Assembly: GCA_964404445.1 (NCBI GenBank)
Contig: CAYOJW010000002.1
Location: 434,001 to 498,000 of the forward strand
Origin: UBA2336 sp964404445
GTDB lineage: Bacteria > Bacteroidota > Bacteroidia > Cytophagales > Cyclobacteriaceae
DNA: 64,000 nucleotides
Reading direction: 5' to 3'
Shown: positions 23,616 to 33,444 of the stretch, piece by piece
Layout: each line of letters begins with the position of its first letter
Position numbering within the stretch: position 1 is the stretch's first letter
Made by a program: the position numbers and the translations under genes
The notes under the pieces: generated by a model
The model's input: only the letters and a program-made list of their open reading frames with translations
Told to the model about the DNA's origin: nothing
The model's database searches: none

Positions 23616-24668
23616 CTACATTATTGTTTTCAAGAAGGCCGTTACCTCAGCCGCGATTTGTTGATGATCGGAAACATCAGGATGATCGCCACAACCTTTG
23701 GTGTATTGTTTTTCAAATACATGAGTGCCGATGGTTACTTCGTTTGAAGTTTTAAAATACTCCTTCACGGCCTGCAAATAATCACGAAGCGCCTCGCGCA
23801 AAGTATCGTTGGCCATCGGACTTGACAGGCATACAAACTTAGCGTTGGGATAAACCGCGTGCAGTTTTTTAATGAAGTTAATATAAGCCGATGTGAATTG
23901 TGCCGAATCCTGCACGCCATCATTCTGCCCCAGGCAAATCACGACCACATCGGGCTGAAAACGTTTAAAATCCCAGGCAAGCGTGTCGTGTGCGATGTCC
24001 ATTTTATCAAACACCTGCGGCATGGTATAGAGTTTATCACAACAACTGTGTATCAGTCCGATACCCGACTCGGAGGTCAGGTGGTATTCGGCATTCAGGT
24101 TGCGGGCAACGATTGACGCATAACTATACCATGCGCTGTGCTGATCGTACCACTGTCCTTTTCCGCATGGGATGGAGGTTGTTTCTGCCCCCATCCCACT
24201 CGTGATGGAGTCGCCAAAAAATTCAATTTTTAAGAAAGGCTTTGCCGGAAGCTGCAAAAGTTTGTTGCATTTCAAACCTTTAAAAACAACGTACCCGATC
24301 AGCGCCTCAGTACCTTTACTGATCATAATAGTATGCGTGCCTTTTTTTAGCATGGGCAATGTTATCACGTTGTGGATGGTATCGAGTTTAATGCGCAGCG
24401 GCTCCCCGCCATCGATACTTATTTCTAAGTAATTATGGTCGCTGCCCCATTGCACCTGGTCGTCTATGATAACCTGACAAAACGAACCTTCAAACTTTGC
24501 GTTGATGTACGCACCGGCCATCCACATACGCGGGGCTTTTGCATCGGTAAAATCAATGCGGCCGGTGTATTGAAAGTACGGATGGTCGGCCGCAAAGAAT
24601 TTTTCTTTGGCTGATACCGTACAGGCGAACATCATTGTCCACACCACTACAAACATTATCCTGTTCAT
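23616..24668 (-). CDS. SGNH-hydrolase acetyl esterase (CE2-like)
   Basis: A 350-residue secreted esterase: signal peptide (about residues 1-20), an N-terminal beta-sandwich domain (to ~140), then an SGNH hydrolase with the nucleophile Ser in FFGDSITSG, the Gly and Asn blocks (CLGQNDG) and the catalytic Asp/His in HPDVSDHQQIA. This two-domain design is that of carbohydrate esterase family 2, which removes acetyl groups from xylan or mannan. As the last gene of the mannan locus it most likely deacetylates acetylated glucomannan or galactomannan fragments in the periplasm. Confidence 0.85.
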   Translation of the reverse strand: MNRIMFVVVWTMMFACTVSAKEKFFAADHPYFQYTGRIDFTDAKAPRMWMAGAYINAKFEGSFCQVIIDDQVQWGSDHNYLEISIDGGEPLRIKLDTIHNVITLPMLKKGTHTIMISKGTEALIGYVVFKGLKCNKLLQLPAKPFLKIEFFGDSITSGMGAETTSIPCGKGQWYDQHSAWYSYASIVARNLNAEYHLTSESGIGLIHSCCDKLYTMPQVFDKMDIAHDTLAWDFKRFQPDVVVICLGQNDGVQDSAQFTSAYINFIKKLHAVYPNAKFVCLSSPMANDTLREALRDYLQAVKEYFKTSNEVTIGTHVFEKQYTKGCGDHPDVSDHQQIAAEVTAFLKTIM

Positions 24669-24673
24669 TGTGT

Positions 24674-25669
24674 CTATTGCTTTTTATATCCCTGCAAAAC
24701 AGCTTTAAAAAATTTCCCCTGTCGCGTTGGTGTATAGTTCCAATCGCTGAACATCATGGGCGACCAGTCGGGATCAAACACCCAAACAGCATAGGAAATA
24801 TTTCGCGTATCGGTATAGGCAACAATGGCTTCGCCATACGATTCGTCACTAATTACCGGTATGTGCGCGCCTTTATCATCAGCCCCGCAAAAACCAATCT
24901 CTGTTAAAAACAGCGGATAGGTTTCAGCCACAAAACCCCAATCGGCCGTCCATTGGTCTTCCCACGGTTTCGTGCGTTTCATCGGGTATGGATGGCTCAC
25001 ATAGCCGATGTTTTCGGCAGCAACAGGATTGTTTTTTACTTCGGTGAGATCGTATGCCCAATCGAAGCCGGCTACCAATGGAATGGCCGTTGCGCTTTGT
25101 GCCCGAATAACGGTGATCGTTTCTTCCATCATTGCTTTCCATTCAGTCCACGTACACGTTCCCGTTTTGCCATTATCGAGTGTTGGTTCGTTAAACAATT
25201 CAAAAAAAGCTACTGTTGTATTGTTCTTATAATGCTGCGCCATAGTTTTCCAAAATGTTAAACTTTCGGCAAGCGTGGTTTTATACATCGGGTGGGTAAA
25301 GCGTTCTTCGCGCAAATTGCCGATGCTATGCCAGTCGATGATCACATACAAACCCAGTTCGGTTGCCCATTGTACACCCTGATCTAACAACGCGAGGTAT
25401 TTTGCTTCGCCCAGCGTGCGCCAGTTAACCGGATGCACCGGAAGCCGCACAATGGTTGCGCCCCAGTTTTGCATCTCGCGGAAGTAGTCTTTATTCCAGC
25501 GTTTGTTTTGTTCGAGTTTATACGGGTCGCTGGCATTCAATCCGCGAAACACAACCTGGACGCCTGCCATATTCACAAACTGGTTTCCTTTCACGCTGAT
25601 GCGGTCTAACTGGGCGTAACCCGTTACGCCCATCAGCCAGCAACCGATAACGATCAACCACACTTTCAT
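24674..25669 (-). CDS. GH5 family glycoside hydrolase (endo-beta-glucanase/mannanase)
   Basis: A 331-residue secreted enzyme with a signal peptide (cut near GYAQ, residue 17-20) and a GH5 TIM barrel. Acid/base Glu is in FELFNEPT (after residue 150) and the nucleophile Glu in LTEIGF; IVRLPVHP and IDWHS are family motifs. Its subfamily cannot be fixed by eye; cellulase-like members that act on glucomannan or mixed-link glucan fit the context. Its start overlaps the end of the GH3 gene by 4 bases (ATGA), showing coupled translation. Confidence 0.87.
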   Translation of the reverse strand: MKVWLIVIGCWLMGVTGYAQLDRISVKGNQFVNMAGVQVVFRGLNASDPYKLEQNKRWNKDYFREMQNWGATIVRLPVHPVNWRTLGEAKYLALLDQGVQWATELGLYVIIDWHSIGNLREERFTHPMYKTTLAESLTFWKTMAQHYKNNTTVAFFELFNEPTLDNGKTGTCTWTEWKAMMEETITVIRAQSATAIPLVAGFDWAYDLTEVKNNPVAAENIGYVSHPYPMKRTKPWEDQWTADWGFVAETYPLFLTEIGFCGADDKGAHIPVISDESYGEAIVAYTDTRNISYAVWVFDPDWSPMMFSDWNYTPTRQGKFFKAVLQGYKKQ

Positions 25670-27957
25670 GGCCGGTCGAGTTTAAAGCGAGCCTTTTGAT
25701 CACCTACGGTCAGGGTAAAATATCCGTCTTCTAACAACTTCGTGTTGTTTTTATCGGGGAAGGTTAAATGCTCAAGCGGTTTAATCGTAAACGAATACGT
25801 TGCTGATTCACCGGCTTTGATCAGTTTTTTTTCATAAAATTTCAGGTCTTTTACCGGTCGGGTGATGCTGGCCACTTCATCGAACAAAAACCAAAGCACT
25901 GCCTCCTGTCCGTCAACCTTACCGGTATTCGTTACCGTGATGGTTGCCTGGATTTCGTCTGTATCGGCAACAAGTGTACTGTCGCTCAATGTGAGGTTGC
26001 TGTACGCAAACGTGGTGTAGCTCAATCCTTTGCCAAACTCCAATAAACTGATCGGGTTAGGGATTTCGTGTGCCAATAACGCTTCCGATATTTTATGATT
26101 GTGCGGAAGCAACCTATGCGGTTCGGCCGGGTAATTAAAACTCATTTTCGCACTGGGGTTCACGTTGCCGCTGATGATTTCGGCAATGGCCTGCGCGCCC
26201 TCAAAACCGGGCCATCCGGCAAACAACACACTTTTACACTCTTTATATATATCGGTAATAATGCGCGGTCTTCCGCTGATCATCACCAGCACTACCGGTT
26301 TGCCGGTTGCCAGCGCGGCTTTTACTACTTCACGCTGATCGTCAGGCAAATTCAAATCAGTAATACTGCCAAATCCTTCAGAATATGGTGCTTCGCCAAT
26401 CGCTACAACAATAGCATCGGCTTTAGCCGATTTCGATTTTAGTTCGGCCGTATTAGCCGCCAACGCAACCGAACCAAACTCTTGCTGAAGTGCTGAATAC
26501 ACGGTGTGCATGTGTTTCGGGTACAATGTTTCGTCATGGTTAATCCAGCGTAACGTCCACCCTCCGGCAAGCGGTGCTTTCAGGTTAGCCGTTGGCCCTG
26601 CCAGCAAAATATTTTTGCTTTTTGACAATGGTAATGTGTTGTTTTCATTTTTCATCAGTACAATCGATTCACGTGCAGCCTCTAACGCAAACGCACGGTT
26701 TTCGGCTGTACCGATACGGTTAAACCTGTCGTTGCGGGGCAACGGATTTTCAAACAGCCCGATGTTATACTTCATGCGTAGCACACGCGCTACCGATAAA
26801 TTAATACGCTCTTCGCTGATGTGCCCTTCTTTAACAAGCGCCAATAAGTGATCACAAAAATCGGTTGTGTAGGGTGTCATAGCCATATCGATACCAGCCT
26901 GAATGGCGAGGTATGTTGCTTCGCGCTCGTTCCCGGCTACTTTATGATTGCGATACAGGCGGATAATATCTTCCCAATCGGTAACGGCAACACCTTTAAA
27001 CGTTAATTCATCACGCAGTAATTGTGTTAAGATGCGTGATGAAGCATGTACCGGTTCACCATTTAATTCACCGCTATTGATCATAACCGATTCAATGCCT
27101 GCATCGATTACTGCCTTGAATGCCGGTACATGGATTTCGTACAGCGTTTGCTCCGAAATATCAACCGGTGTTCTGTCCCACCCGGATTTCGGATCGGAAT
27201 ACGCCAGAAAGTGCTTGGCGGTTGCCGCTATTTTGTACGGTGCAATGGCGGTGTCTTCCTGTACGGCTTTTGTAAAGGCCGCGCCCATCGTAGATGCCAC
27301 ATAAGGCGACTCGCCCAATGTTTCGTAGAATCTTCCCCACAACGGAGTACGCGCCAGGTCAAGCACCGGTGCAAACAACCACTGGTGGCCGATGTCGGCC
27401 GTTTCGATAGCCGTAACGTGCCCCATAGCCACTATATGTTTATTGTTGTAGGTGGCCGCAGTGTTGATGGCATGCGGGAATACCGTACCGCCTTCTAAAT
27501 AATTGGGGCCGTGCATGTGATCAACACCGTAGATGATCGGGATTTTAAGACGCGACACGTTCAGGTTGTGTTCCTGTAAATCTTTATAAAACTTATACCA
27601 CACTTCGGGCGTAACGGCAATGCCGTTTAAAAACGACCCGACATGATATTTGCGGATCATGTTTCCCAGCCTGGCGGTATCAACCTGCATAACAATGCTC
27701 AGTTCGGCACCGTTGCCCCAGTTCGATTCGGTAACAATTTGCGCATTGGTTACCTGCGTCATCTGCCCGATTTTTTCTTCGAGTGTCATTTCTTTTAGGA
27801 GCGAATCGATTTTACGTTCGATGGACGCATCGCTGCCGCGTTCGGCTTTCAGCCGGTCGGCAATGGAAACATCACGCTTGTTGGATGATGTATTACTGCA
27901 CGAAACAGCTAACACCGATGCTACTACAATACAAATGGTTTTACAAATCGATCTCAT
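25666..27957 (-). CDS. GH3 beta-glucosidase (lipoprotein)
   Basis: A 763-residue GH3 enzyme with a lipoprotein signal (VSC near residue 20). It has the (alpha/beta)8 domain with the nucleophile Asp in AVTDWEDI (around residue 310-320), the (alpha/beta)6 domain with GEAPYSEGFG, and a C-terminal fibronectin-like domain ending in LTVGDQ. Family members remove glucose from the non-reducing end of beta-glucosides. In this locus it probably removes glucose from glucomannan-derived oligosaccharides in the periplasm, complementing the GH27 and GH26 enzymes. Confidence 0.93.
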   Translation of the reverse strand: MRSICKTICIVVASVLAVSCSNTSSNKRDVSIADRLKAERGSDASIERKIDSLLKEMTLEEKIGQMTQVTNAQIVTESNWGNGAELSIVMQVDTARLGNMIRKYHVGSFLNGIAVTPEVWYKFYKDLQEHNLNVSRLKIPIIYGVDHMHGPNYLEGGTVFPHAINTAATYNNKHIVAMGHVTAIETADIGHQWLFAPVLDLARTPLWGRFYETLGESPYVASTMGAAFTKAVQEDTAIAPYKIAATAKHFLAYSDPKSGWDRTPVDISEQTLYEIHVPAFKAVIDAGIESVMINSGELNGEPVHASSRILTQLLRDELTFKGVAVTDWEDIIRLYRNHKVAGNEREATYLAIQAGIDMAMTPYTTDFCDHLLALVKEGHISEERINLSVARVLRMKYNIGLFENPLPRNDRFNRIGTAENRAFALEAARESIVLMKNENNTLPLSKSKNILLAGPTANLKAPLAGGWTLRWINHDETLYPKHMHTVYSALQQEFGSVALAANTAELKSKSAKADAIVVAIGEAPYSEGFGSITDLNLPDDQREVVKAALATGKPVVLVMISGRPRIITDIYKECKSVLFAGWPGFEGAQAIAEIISGNVNPSAKMSFNYPAEPHRLLPHNHKISEALLAHEIPNPISLLEFGKGLSYTTFAYSNLTLSDSTLVADTDEIQATITVTNTGKVDGQEAVLWFLFDEVASITRPVKDLKFYEKKLIKAGESATYSFTIKPLEHLTFPDKNNTKLLEDGYFTLTVGDQKARFKLDRP

Positions 27958-27970
27958 AACATCTATTCTA

Positions 27971-29176
27971 TTACTTGGTTGAGGTAAGCCTGAACATGGC
28001 TACACCGTGTGAGGCAATGGTTGTCTTCAATGCTTTTTTTGTGTTGCCGGTACTTTTCTTTGTCCACACGTTATACAAATTAAACGTTGCGTTTTGGGTA
28101 TTCAGTTCTCGGTTTACCAGTGTGTCGACAATAACATGATCGTGCCAGGTGTAGTTAAAGGTTGCCGGTGTCGGTTTCAGGTTTAAAAAACATATTGACC
28201 ACTCGTTGTTGGCTAAAGGCTTAACCCAAACCTCCACGCTGTCGAGGGTTGCATAGCGAAATCCCTGAATACCCAACGCATCCTGGTTGATGGCAATTGC
28301 TTCTTTATTAGTTAGTATGTCAGTGGTTTCTTTACTCATCGACCGCACATCGTTGCCCAGCATAAGCGGGGCAGCCAGCATACACCACAACGAAAAATGC
28401 GAACGATCTTCTTGTACGGTCATGCCATTGCCTACTTCCATCATGTCGGGGTCGTTCCAATGCCCGGGGCCATTGTATTGGCGGATGTCTTTACGCATAT
28501 TGACAACACGCAGCACTCCCCATGACGACCATGTGCCGTGATCGTCCTCACAATCCCAACAATTTGCGATGTCGCCTGTGGTACGCCACAAGTGGCCTAC
28601 ATCTTTTCCCCACAACCACGGGTCGTTATCGCCCCACTCGCACAAACTGAACATCACCGGGCGACCAGCCGTATGCAAGGCATCGCGCATGGTGATGTAG
28701 GCTTCTTCGGCATTAAGCTTACCGGTATTGCACCAGTCGTATTTTAAATAATCGACACCCCACGAAGCATAGGTACGGGCATCCTGGTATTCGTGACCGC
28801 GCGAACCCGGGTAACCTGCGCAGGTTAATGAACCGGCACAATTGTAAATACCAAACTTTAAGCCTTTGCTGTGTACATAATCGATAACGGATTTTAATCC
28901 GTTCGGAAATTTTACCGGATCGGGAACTAAGAAACCATTTTGATCGCGTTCTTTCATCATCCAGCCATCATCAATTACAATGTATTCGTAACCGGCATCT
29001 GTCAATCCTTTGCTGCTATAGGCATCGGCCACTTCATGAATAAGTTTTTCATCAATATTCGTTTTAAAAGTATTCCAACTGTTCCAGCCCATAGGCGGTG
29101 TTTGCGCAAGACCGTCAAATTTTTGCGCCACAGCAAGATGGCTGATCAGCAAAAAGGTTAACATTAAAATTCTCAT
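27971..29176 (-). CDS. GH27 alpha-galactosidase
   Basis: A 401-residue secreted enzyme with a signal peptide (cut near AVAQ, residue 14-18). The GH27 signature is clear: GWNSWNTF near residue 30, YIVIDDGWM, the nucleophile Asp in YLKYDWCNTG, and the segment HWNDPDMMEVGN. A C-terminal beta-sandwich domain follows. It removes alpha-1,6-linked galactose from galactomannan oligosaccharides, so its presence points to galactomannan as a substrate of the locus. It lies 13 bases before the GH3 gene and 39 bases after the regulator gene. Confidence 0.95.
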   Translation of the reverse strand: MRILMLTFLLISHLAVAQKFDGLAQTPPMGWNSWNTFKTNIDEKLIHEVADAYSSKGLTDAGYEYIVIDDGWMMKERDQNGFLVPDPVKFPNGLKSVIDYVHSKGLKFGIYNCAGSLTCAGYPGSRGHEYQDARTYASWGVDYLKYDWCNTGKLNAEEAYITMRDALHTAGRPVMFSLCEWGDNDPWLWGKDVGHLWRTTGDIANCWDCEDDHGTWSSWGVLRVVNMRKDIRQYNGPGHWNDPDMMEVGNGMTVQEDRSHFSLWCMLAAPLMLGNDVRSMSKETTDILTNKEAIAINQDALGIQGFRYATLDSVEVWVKPLANNEWSICFLNLKPTPATFNYTWHDHVIVDTLVNRELNTQNATFNLYNVWTKKSTGNTKKALKTTIASHGVAMFRLTSTK

Positions 29177-29215
29177 GATGTATAGTTAATTAACAAGGTT
29201 ACACGTTGATCACAT

Positions 29216-32200
29216 TTACTCCCGTACATTGTTTTCGGACGGGGTTTTGCGGGCATATTCCGATGGCGTTACACCAAACATTTTTTTGAAGCACTCGCGG
29301 AAATAGGGTAAATCAGAAAAACCGACTTCGTACGTTACCTCGGCCACTGTTAATTGCTGTTGCTCTAATAACTGTGCTGCACGTTTCAGGCGCATGGTGC
29401 GGATAAATTCGTTAGCGGACTGATCGGTTAATGCTTTTAACTTTCGGTATAATTGTGTTTTACTCATGCCCACATCACGTCCCAGGTCTTCAACCGAGTA
29501 CGCGGTATTACTCATATTTTTCTCAACACTTTCCATCATTTGCTCAACGAACAACTGATCGGCCGATGTTACCGTTACCTTGCGTGGCTCGATGTGCAGC
29601 ACTTCTTTATCGGAAAATATGTTGCGCATACGCTCCCGCATCTGAATAAAATTGCGCACTTTTAACTCCAGCACTTTGGGATTGAATGGTTTGGTAATGT
29701 AATCATCGGCACCGGTTTCCAATCCTTCAACTTTAAAGATCAGCGAGGTACGTGCCGTGAGCAACAGCACCGGAATGTGCGATGTTTTAATATCGGATTT
29801 TAATTTTTTACACAAGGTAATGCCGTCCATCACGGGCATCATCACATCGCTGATGATCATATCGGGAGCAATTTCGCACGCCAACTCCCATCCTTCCTGT
29901 CCGTTTACGGCTTCTGTTACCGAATATGTGCTTCCGAAAATCGAACGGATGTAACTGCGTACGCCTTCATTATCTTCTACGATCAACAGCTTAATATGGG
30001 CTTGCAAAGGCTGTGCAGACTCCGGTAATTTTTTTTCGGGTACCACCAGATCATCAGCCAACGTTAATGACGGATAGTGATCGAGGGTTTCCACATCATC
30101 CGATACCTGACGGATTTCATCCGGCCCGAAATGCAAATGGCCTTTTTGAAGCGTAACCACAAAGCGTGTAAACTCGCCTTCTTTGCTTTGCACATCAATG
30201 TTTCCATGGTGCATATCTACCAAACTCTTGGTTAACGCCAGGCCGATACCCGTACCGGTATGGTGCTTGTCTTCATCGTAACTAAAAAACGACTGGAAGA
30301 TATGGTCGAAATGTTCTGCCTTAATGCCCTTACCGTTGTTTTCTACTGTTATTTGAATTTGTTTACCTGTATCGATGAGCTTAATCGTAATGTTACCGCC
30401 TTCGGGTGTATGCTTAAAAGCATTCGACAACAGGTTAAACATGATTTTTTCGAACTGGTCGCGGTCGAACCACGCTTTTATTACCGGTGATGAGCTTTCA
30501 AATGAAAAATTTATATTCAGTTGTTCGGCCAGCGCATCAAACGAAAGCTTGATTTCTTTTACAAAACGTGCAAGGTTTCCTTCCGATACTTCGGGTTTTA
30601 AATTACCCGATTCGGCCTTTCTAAAATCAAGCAACTGGTTAATGAGCCGCAACAGGCGTTGCGCATTATTGCTGATGCTTAATGCGTGATTTCGGAAAGC
30701 TTTACCCAACGCAGCCGACTCTAATAAATGTTGTGCCGGCCCCAGAATCAGCGTAAGCGGTGTGCGGAATTCGTGCGAAATATTGGTAAAAAACTGCAAC
30801 TTGGCTTTGTTGAGTTTTTCCATGTTTTCGCGTTGCAGGCGTTCAAGTTTAATATCGTGCAACAAGTTTGCGCGCAACAGAATAAGTTTACGAAATACAT
30901 GCAACACCACAACAGCCACCACTACATACAACAACTTGGCCCAGCCGGTTTTCCACCAGGGTGGATTAATGGTGATATTTACTTGTATGATGTTGTCGTG
31001 CCATACGCCATCGGTACTGGTAGCTTTCACTTTAAAGACATACTTGCCCGGATTTAAGTTTGTATAGTTGGCAAAGCGCCTGCTGCTGGTGGCGTAGTTC
31101 CATTCGGGGCTAAAGCCTTCGAGTTTGTACGCATACCGGATTTTTTCAGGAGCGGCATAATCTAACGAGGCAAACTCAAAGGCGATAGAATTTTCAAAAT
31201 GCTTGAGGTTAACCTGTGCCTGATGCGCTACCGGATTATTTAACAACACCCGGCCGTTCACCTCTTCGCCCAGCATAACGGGCTTTCCGAAAATCTCGAA
31301 CTGCGTGATCACTAACGGATACACTTCGGGTTTGTTGATGATGCGTTTTGTATCGATAACGTTAAAGCCCTCTGAACCGGCAAACAACAACGAGCCTTCT
31401 TTGCTTTTAACACACACATTGTTATAAAAGAACCCGCCCATGATGCGGTCGTTGCGGTCGTAGTTGCGCACCCAGTTTTTATCGGCCGGATCGATTACCG
31501 TGAGGCCATTCCAGTGGGCAAGCCATAGTTTGCCTGCATCATCTTCGAGGATGCTCACAATCACATCGTTGGTGGGGCCGCCTTCCAGTACATGGGGTGT
31601 GAACTTTTCTGTTCTACGATCAAATTCATTTAACCCGCCATCAGTACCAATCCAAAGCGTACCCGCGTGATCTTCATAAATGGCGTTGATGAAATTATTG
31701 CTCAGGCCGAGTTCAATGCCTTTACCACGTGTGTAATCCTGAACAGAAACTCCATCGTTGGTTTCTTTGAAACGGTAAAAACCCTGCCCGCGTGTGCCGA
31801 TCCACAACGTACCGGTATGATCGGGGTGCAGCACCACGATGGGTGCCTGGCGCAGCATGGGGTGCTCAACGGCTATAACTTTTTTATCGGGCGTAATTTT
31901 GTTCAATCCACCGCTCCAGGTCCCTATCCAGGTGTTCCCTTCATGGTCGCCCGCGAGCGACATCACATAATCATCGGTTAATGGTTTTACCGATTGCGTA
32001 TAGTAATGTTCAAATTCGGTGATCAGTCCATTATGTGCTAAACTATTTTCATTAAAATGATAAACTCCTGCACCGGCCGTGCCTACCCATACGTTGCCTT
32101 TGCCATCGGTATAAAGCGTTTGAATGAAATCGGTAAAGTCGTTCTCTTCTTTACACGCAATTTTATAATGTTGAAACGTACCGCCTGGCGTAAATTTAAA

Positions 32201-33421
32201 CAGCCCTCCACCCATCGTAGAAATCCAGTACCCGTCTTTTGCCGATGTTTGAATACCGGTAATAATACTTTTCGATAAGTCGAACGAAGCCGTACCGAAG
32301 GCTTCAAAATCTTTGTTGTAACTGTCGAATTTATTCAGTCCTTTTTTTGTGCCTACCCACAATACACCGCCTGCATCCAAAAAGATAGACGTAACGGTGT
32401 TGTGGCTCATGTTCATGTGCTGTAAGTTGTCGCCCGTAACAAACTGTTTTGAAACCGGATCGAAAATTGAAAGCCCCATTTCCGATCCTGCCAACAGGTA
32501 AGGCTGTTCGGTTTTAACGGCCAGCACACTTCTGAAAAAGCTATGACTTAACGGCTTGTTGGGAACGGTGTAGTTTACCAGCTTGTTGTGCGTTAATTGT
32601 TTTAACCCGCGCTTGGTGCTGAGCCATATTACCGGTTCTCCGTGGATGGTTGCATCTTCGATGTTGTAGATGTAATTGTGCAACGTATAGTTGGCGGGGT
32701 CGTCTTCGTACAGGTATTGTACAAAACTGTACTGCCTGCGATCGTCCGTTCCGGTTACAACCAACCTGTTCAGCCCTATTTCGGTGGCTACCCACAATGT
32801 TTGGTCGGCCGAGAGGTGAATATCCGTTACAAAGTTGTGCGATAACGAAGGCGTATTGATTACCGACACGTGATCGAACGTTGCGGTATTTGATTTTAAA
32901 ATATTCAATCCCTTTTCGGTACCCACCCATAAATTACCGTGCTGGTCTTCCTGAATAGCCCACACGTTATTGTTGCTCAGGCTGCGCGGGTTTTCGGGCT
33001 GATGGTAATAGTGCTCAAACGTATTTTGGTGTTTATCGTAACGGAACAGCCCGCCCATGTGCGTACCAATCCAGATGAAGCCATTGCGGTCTTCATAAAT
33101 TGCTAAAATTTTATTGCTTTGAATTTTGCCCGGCTTGTTCTCGGAATGGAAGACCGTTGTTTTATAGCCATCGTATTGAATAAGCCCCGACCAGGTACCG
33201 ATCCACAAATACCCGTCACGATCCTGCACCACGCAGTTGATCGAACTCTGCGACAGGCTTTGGTTGTGCAATAGCTGATCGAAAATAATCCGCTTGCTGC
33301 GCAGTTCGCCCGGTTGTGCAACAACACTTGTTACGCAAACGAACATCAATACGATAACGTGTACGATGTTCGTCCATCGGAAATCGTACAGTATGCGGTA
33401 TGGACGTTTCGTATGTTTCAT
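29216..33421 (-). CDS. hybrid two-component system regulator (HTCS) of the mannan locus
   Basis: A 1401-residue single-protein two-component system. A signal or anchor helix at ~14-35 leads to a periplasmic beta-propeller sensor made of repeated reg_prop motifs (YLWIGTWSGL, LWVGTEKGL, VWVGTAGAG and others), then a Y_Y_Y domain (~760-825) and a membrane helix (~838-858). The cytoplasmic part holds a kinase core with His in FTNISHEFRTPL, a receiver with Asp in IISDVMMPVMDG, and a C-terminal AraC-type helix-turn-helix (ending near EYARKTPS). Such proteins bind an oligosaccharide in the periplasm and activate the locus. It sits in the middle of the mannan operon. Confidence 0.95.
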   Translation of the reverse strand: MKHTKRPYRILYDFRWTNIVHVIVLMFVCVTSVVAQPGELRSKRIIFDQLLHNQSLSQSSINCVVQDRDGYLWIGTWSGLIQYDGYKTTVFHSENKPGKIQSNKILAIYEDRNGFIWIGTHMGGLFRYDKHQNTFEHYYHQPENPRSLSNNNVWAIQEDQHGNLWVGTEKGLNILKSNTATFDHVSVINTPSLSHNFVTDIHLSADQTLWVATEIGLNRLVVTGTDDRRQYSFVQYLYEDDPANYTLHNYIYNIEDATIHGEPVIWLSTKRGLKQLTHNKLVNYTVPNKPLSHSFFRSVLAVKTEQPYLLAGSEMGLSIFDPVSKQFVTGDNLQHMNMSHNTVTSIFLDAGGVLWVGTKKGLNKFDSYNKDFEAFGTASFDLSKSIITGIQTSAKDGYWISTMGGGLFKFTPGGTFQHYKIACKEENDFTDFIQTLYTDGKGNVWVGTAGAGVYHFNENSLAHNGLITEFEHYYTQSVKPLTDDYVMSLAGDHEGNTWIGTWSGGLNKITPDKKVIAVEHPMLRQAPIVVLHPDHTGTLWIGTRGQGFYRFKETNDGVSVQDYTRGKGIELGLSNNFINAIYEDHAGTLWIGTDGGLNEFDRRTEKFTPHVLEGGPTNDVIVSILEDDAGKLWLAHWNGLTVIDPADKNWVRNYDRNDRIMGGFFYNNVCVKSKEGSLLFAGSEGFNVIDTKRIINKPEVYPLVITQFEIFGKPVMLGEEVNGRVLLNNPVAHQAQVNLKHFENSIAFEFASLDYAAPEKIRYAYKLEGFSPEWNYATSSRRFANYTNLNPGKYVFKVKATSTDGVWHDNIIQVNITINPPWWKTGWAKLLYVVVAVVVLHVFRKLILLRANLLHDIKLERLQRENMEKLNKAKLQFFTNISHEFRTPLTLILGPAQHLLESAALGKAFRNHALSISNNAQRLLRLINQLLDFRKAESGNLKPEVSEGNLARFVKEIKLSFDALAEQLNINFSFESSSPVIKAWFDRDQFEKIMFNLLSNAFKHTPEGGNITIKLIDTGKQIQITVENNGKGIKAEHFDHIFQSFFSYDEDKHHTGTGIGLALTKSLVDMHHGNIDVQSKEGEFTRFVVTLQKGHLHFGPDEIRQVSDDVETLDHYPSLTLADDLVVPEKKLPESAQPLQAHIKLLIVEDNEGVRSYIRSIFGSTYSVTEAVNGQEGWELACEIAPDMIISDVMMPVMDGITLCKKLKSDIKTSHIPVLLLTARTSLIFKVEGLETGADDYITKPFNPKVLELKVRNFIQMRERMRNIFSDKEVLHIEPRKVTVTSADQLFVEQMMESVEKNMSNTAYSVEDLGRDVGMSKTQLYRKLKALTDQSANEFIRTMRLKRAAQLLEQQQLTVAEVTYEVGFSDLPYFRECFKKMFGVTPSEYARKTPSENNVRE

Positions 33422-33444
33422 GTGCTTGCGCGGGATGAAATTTA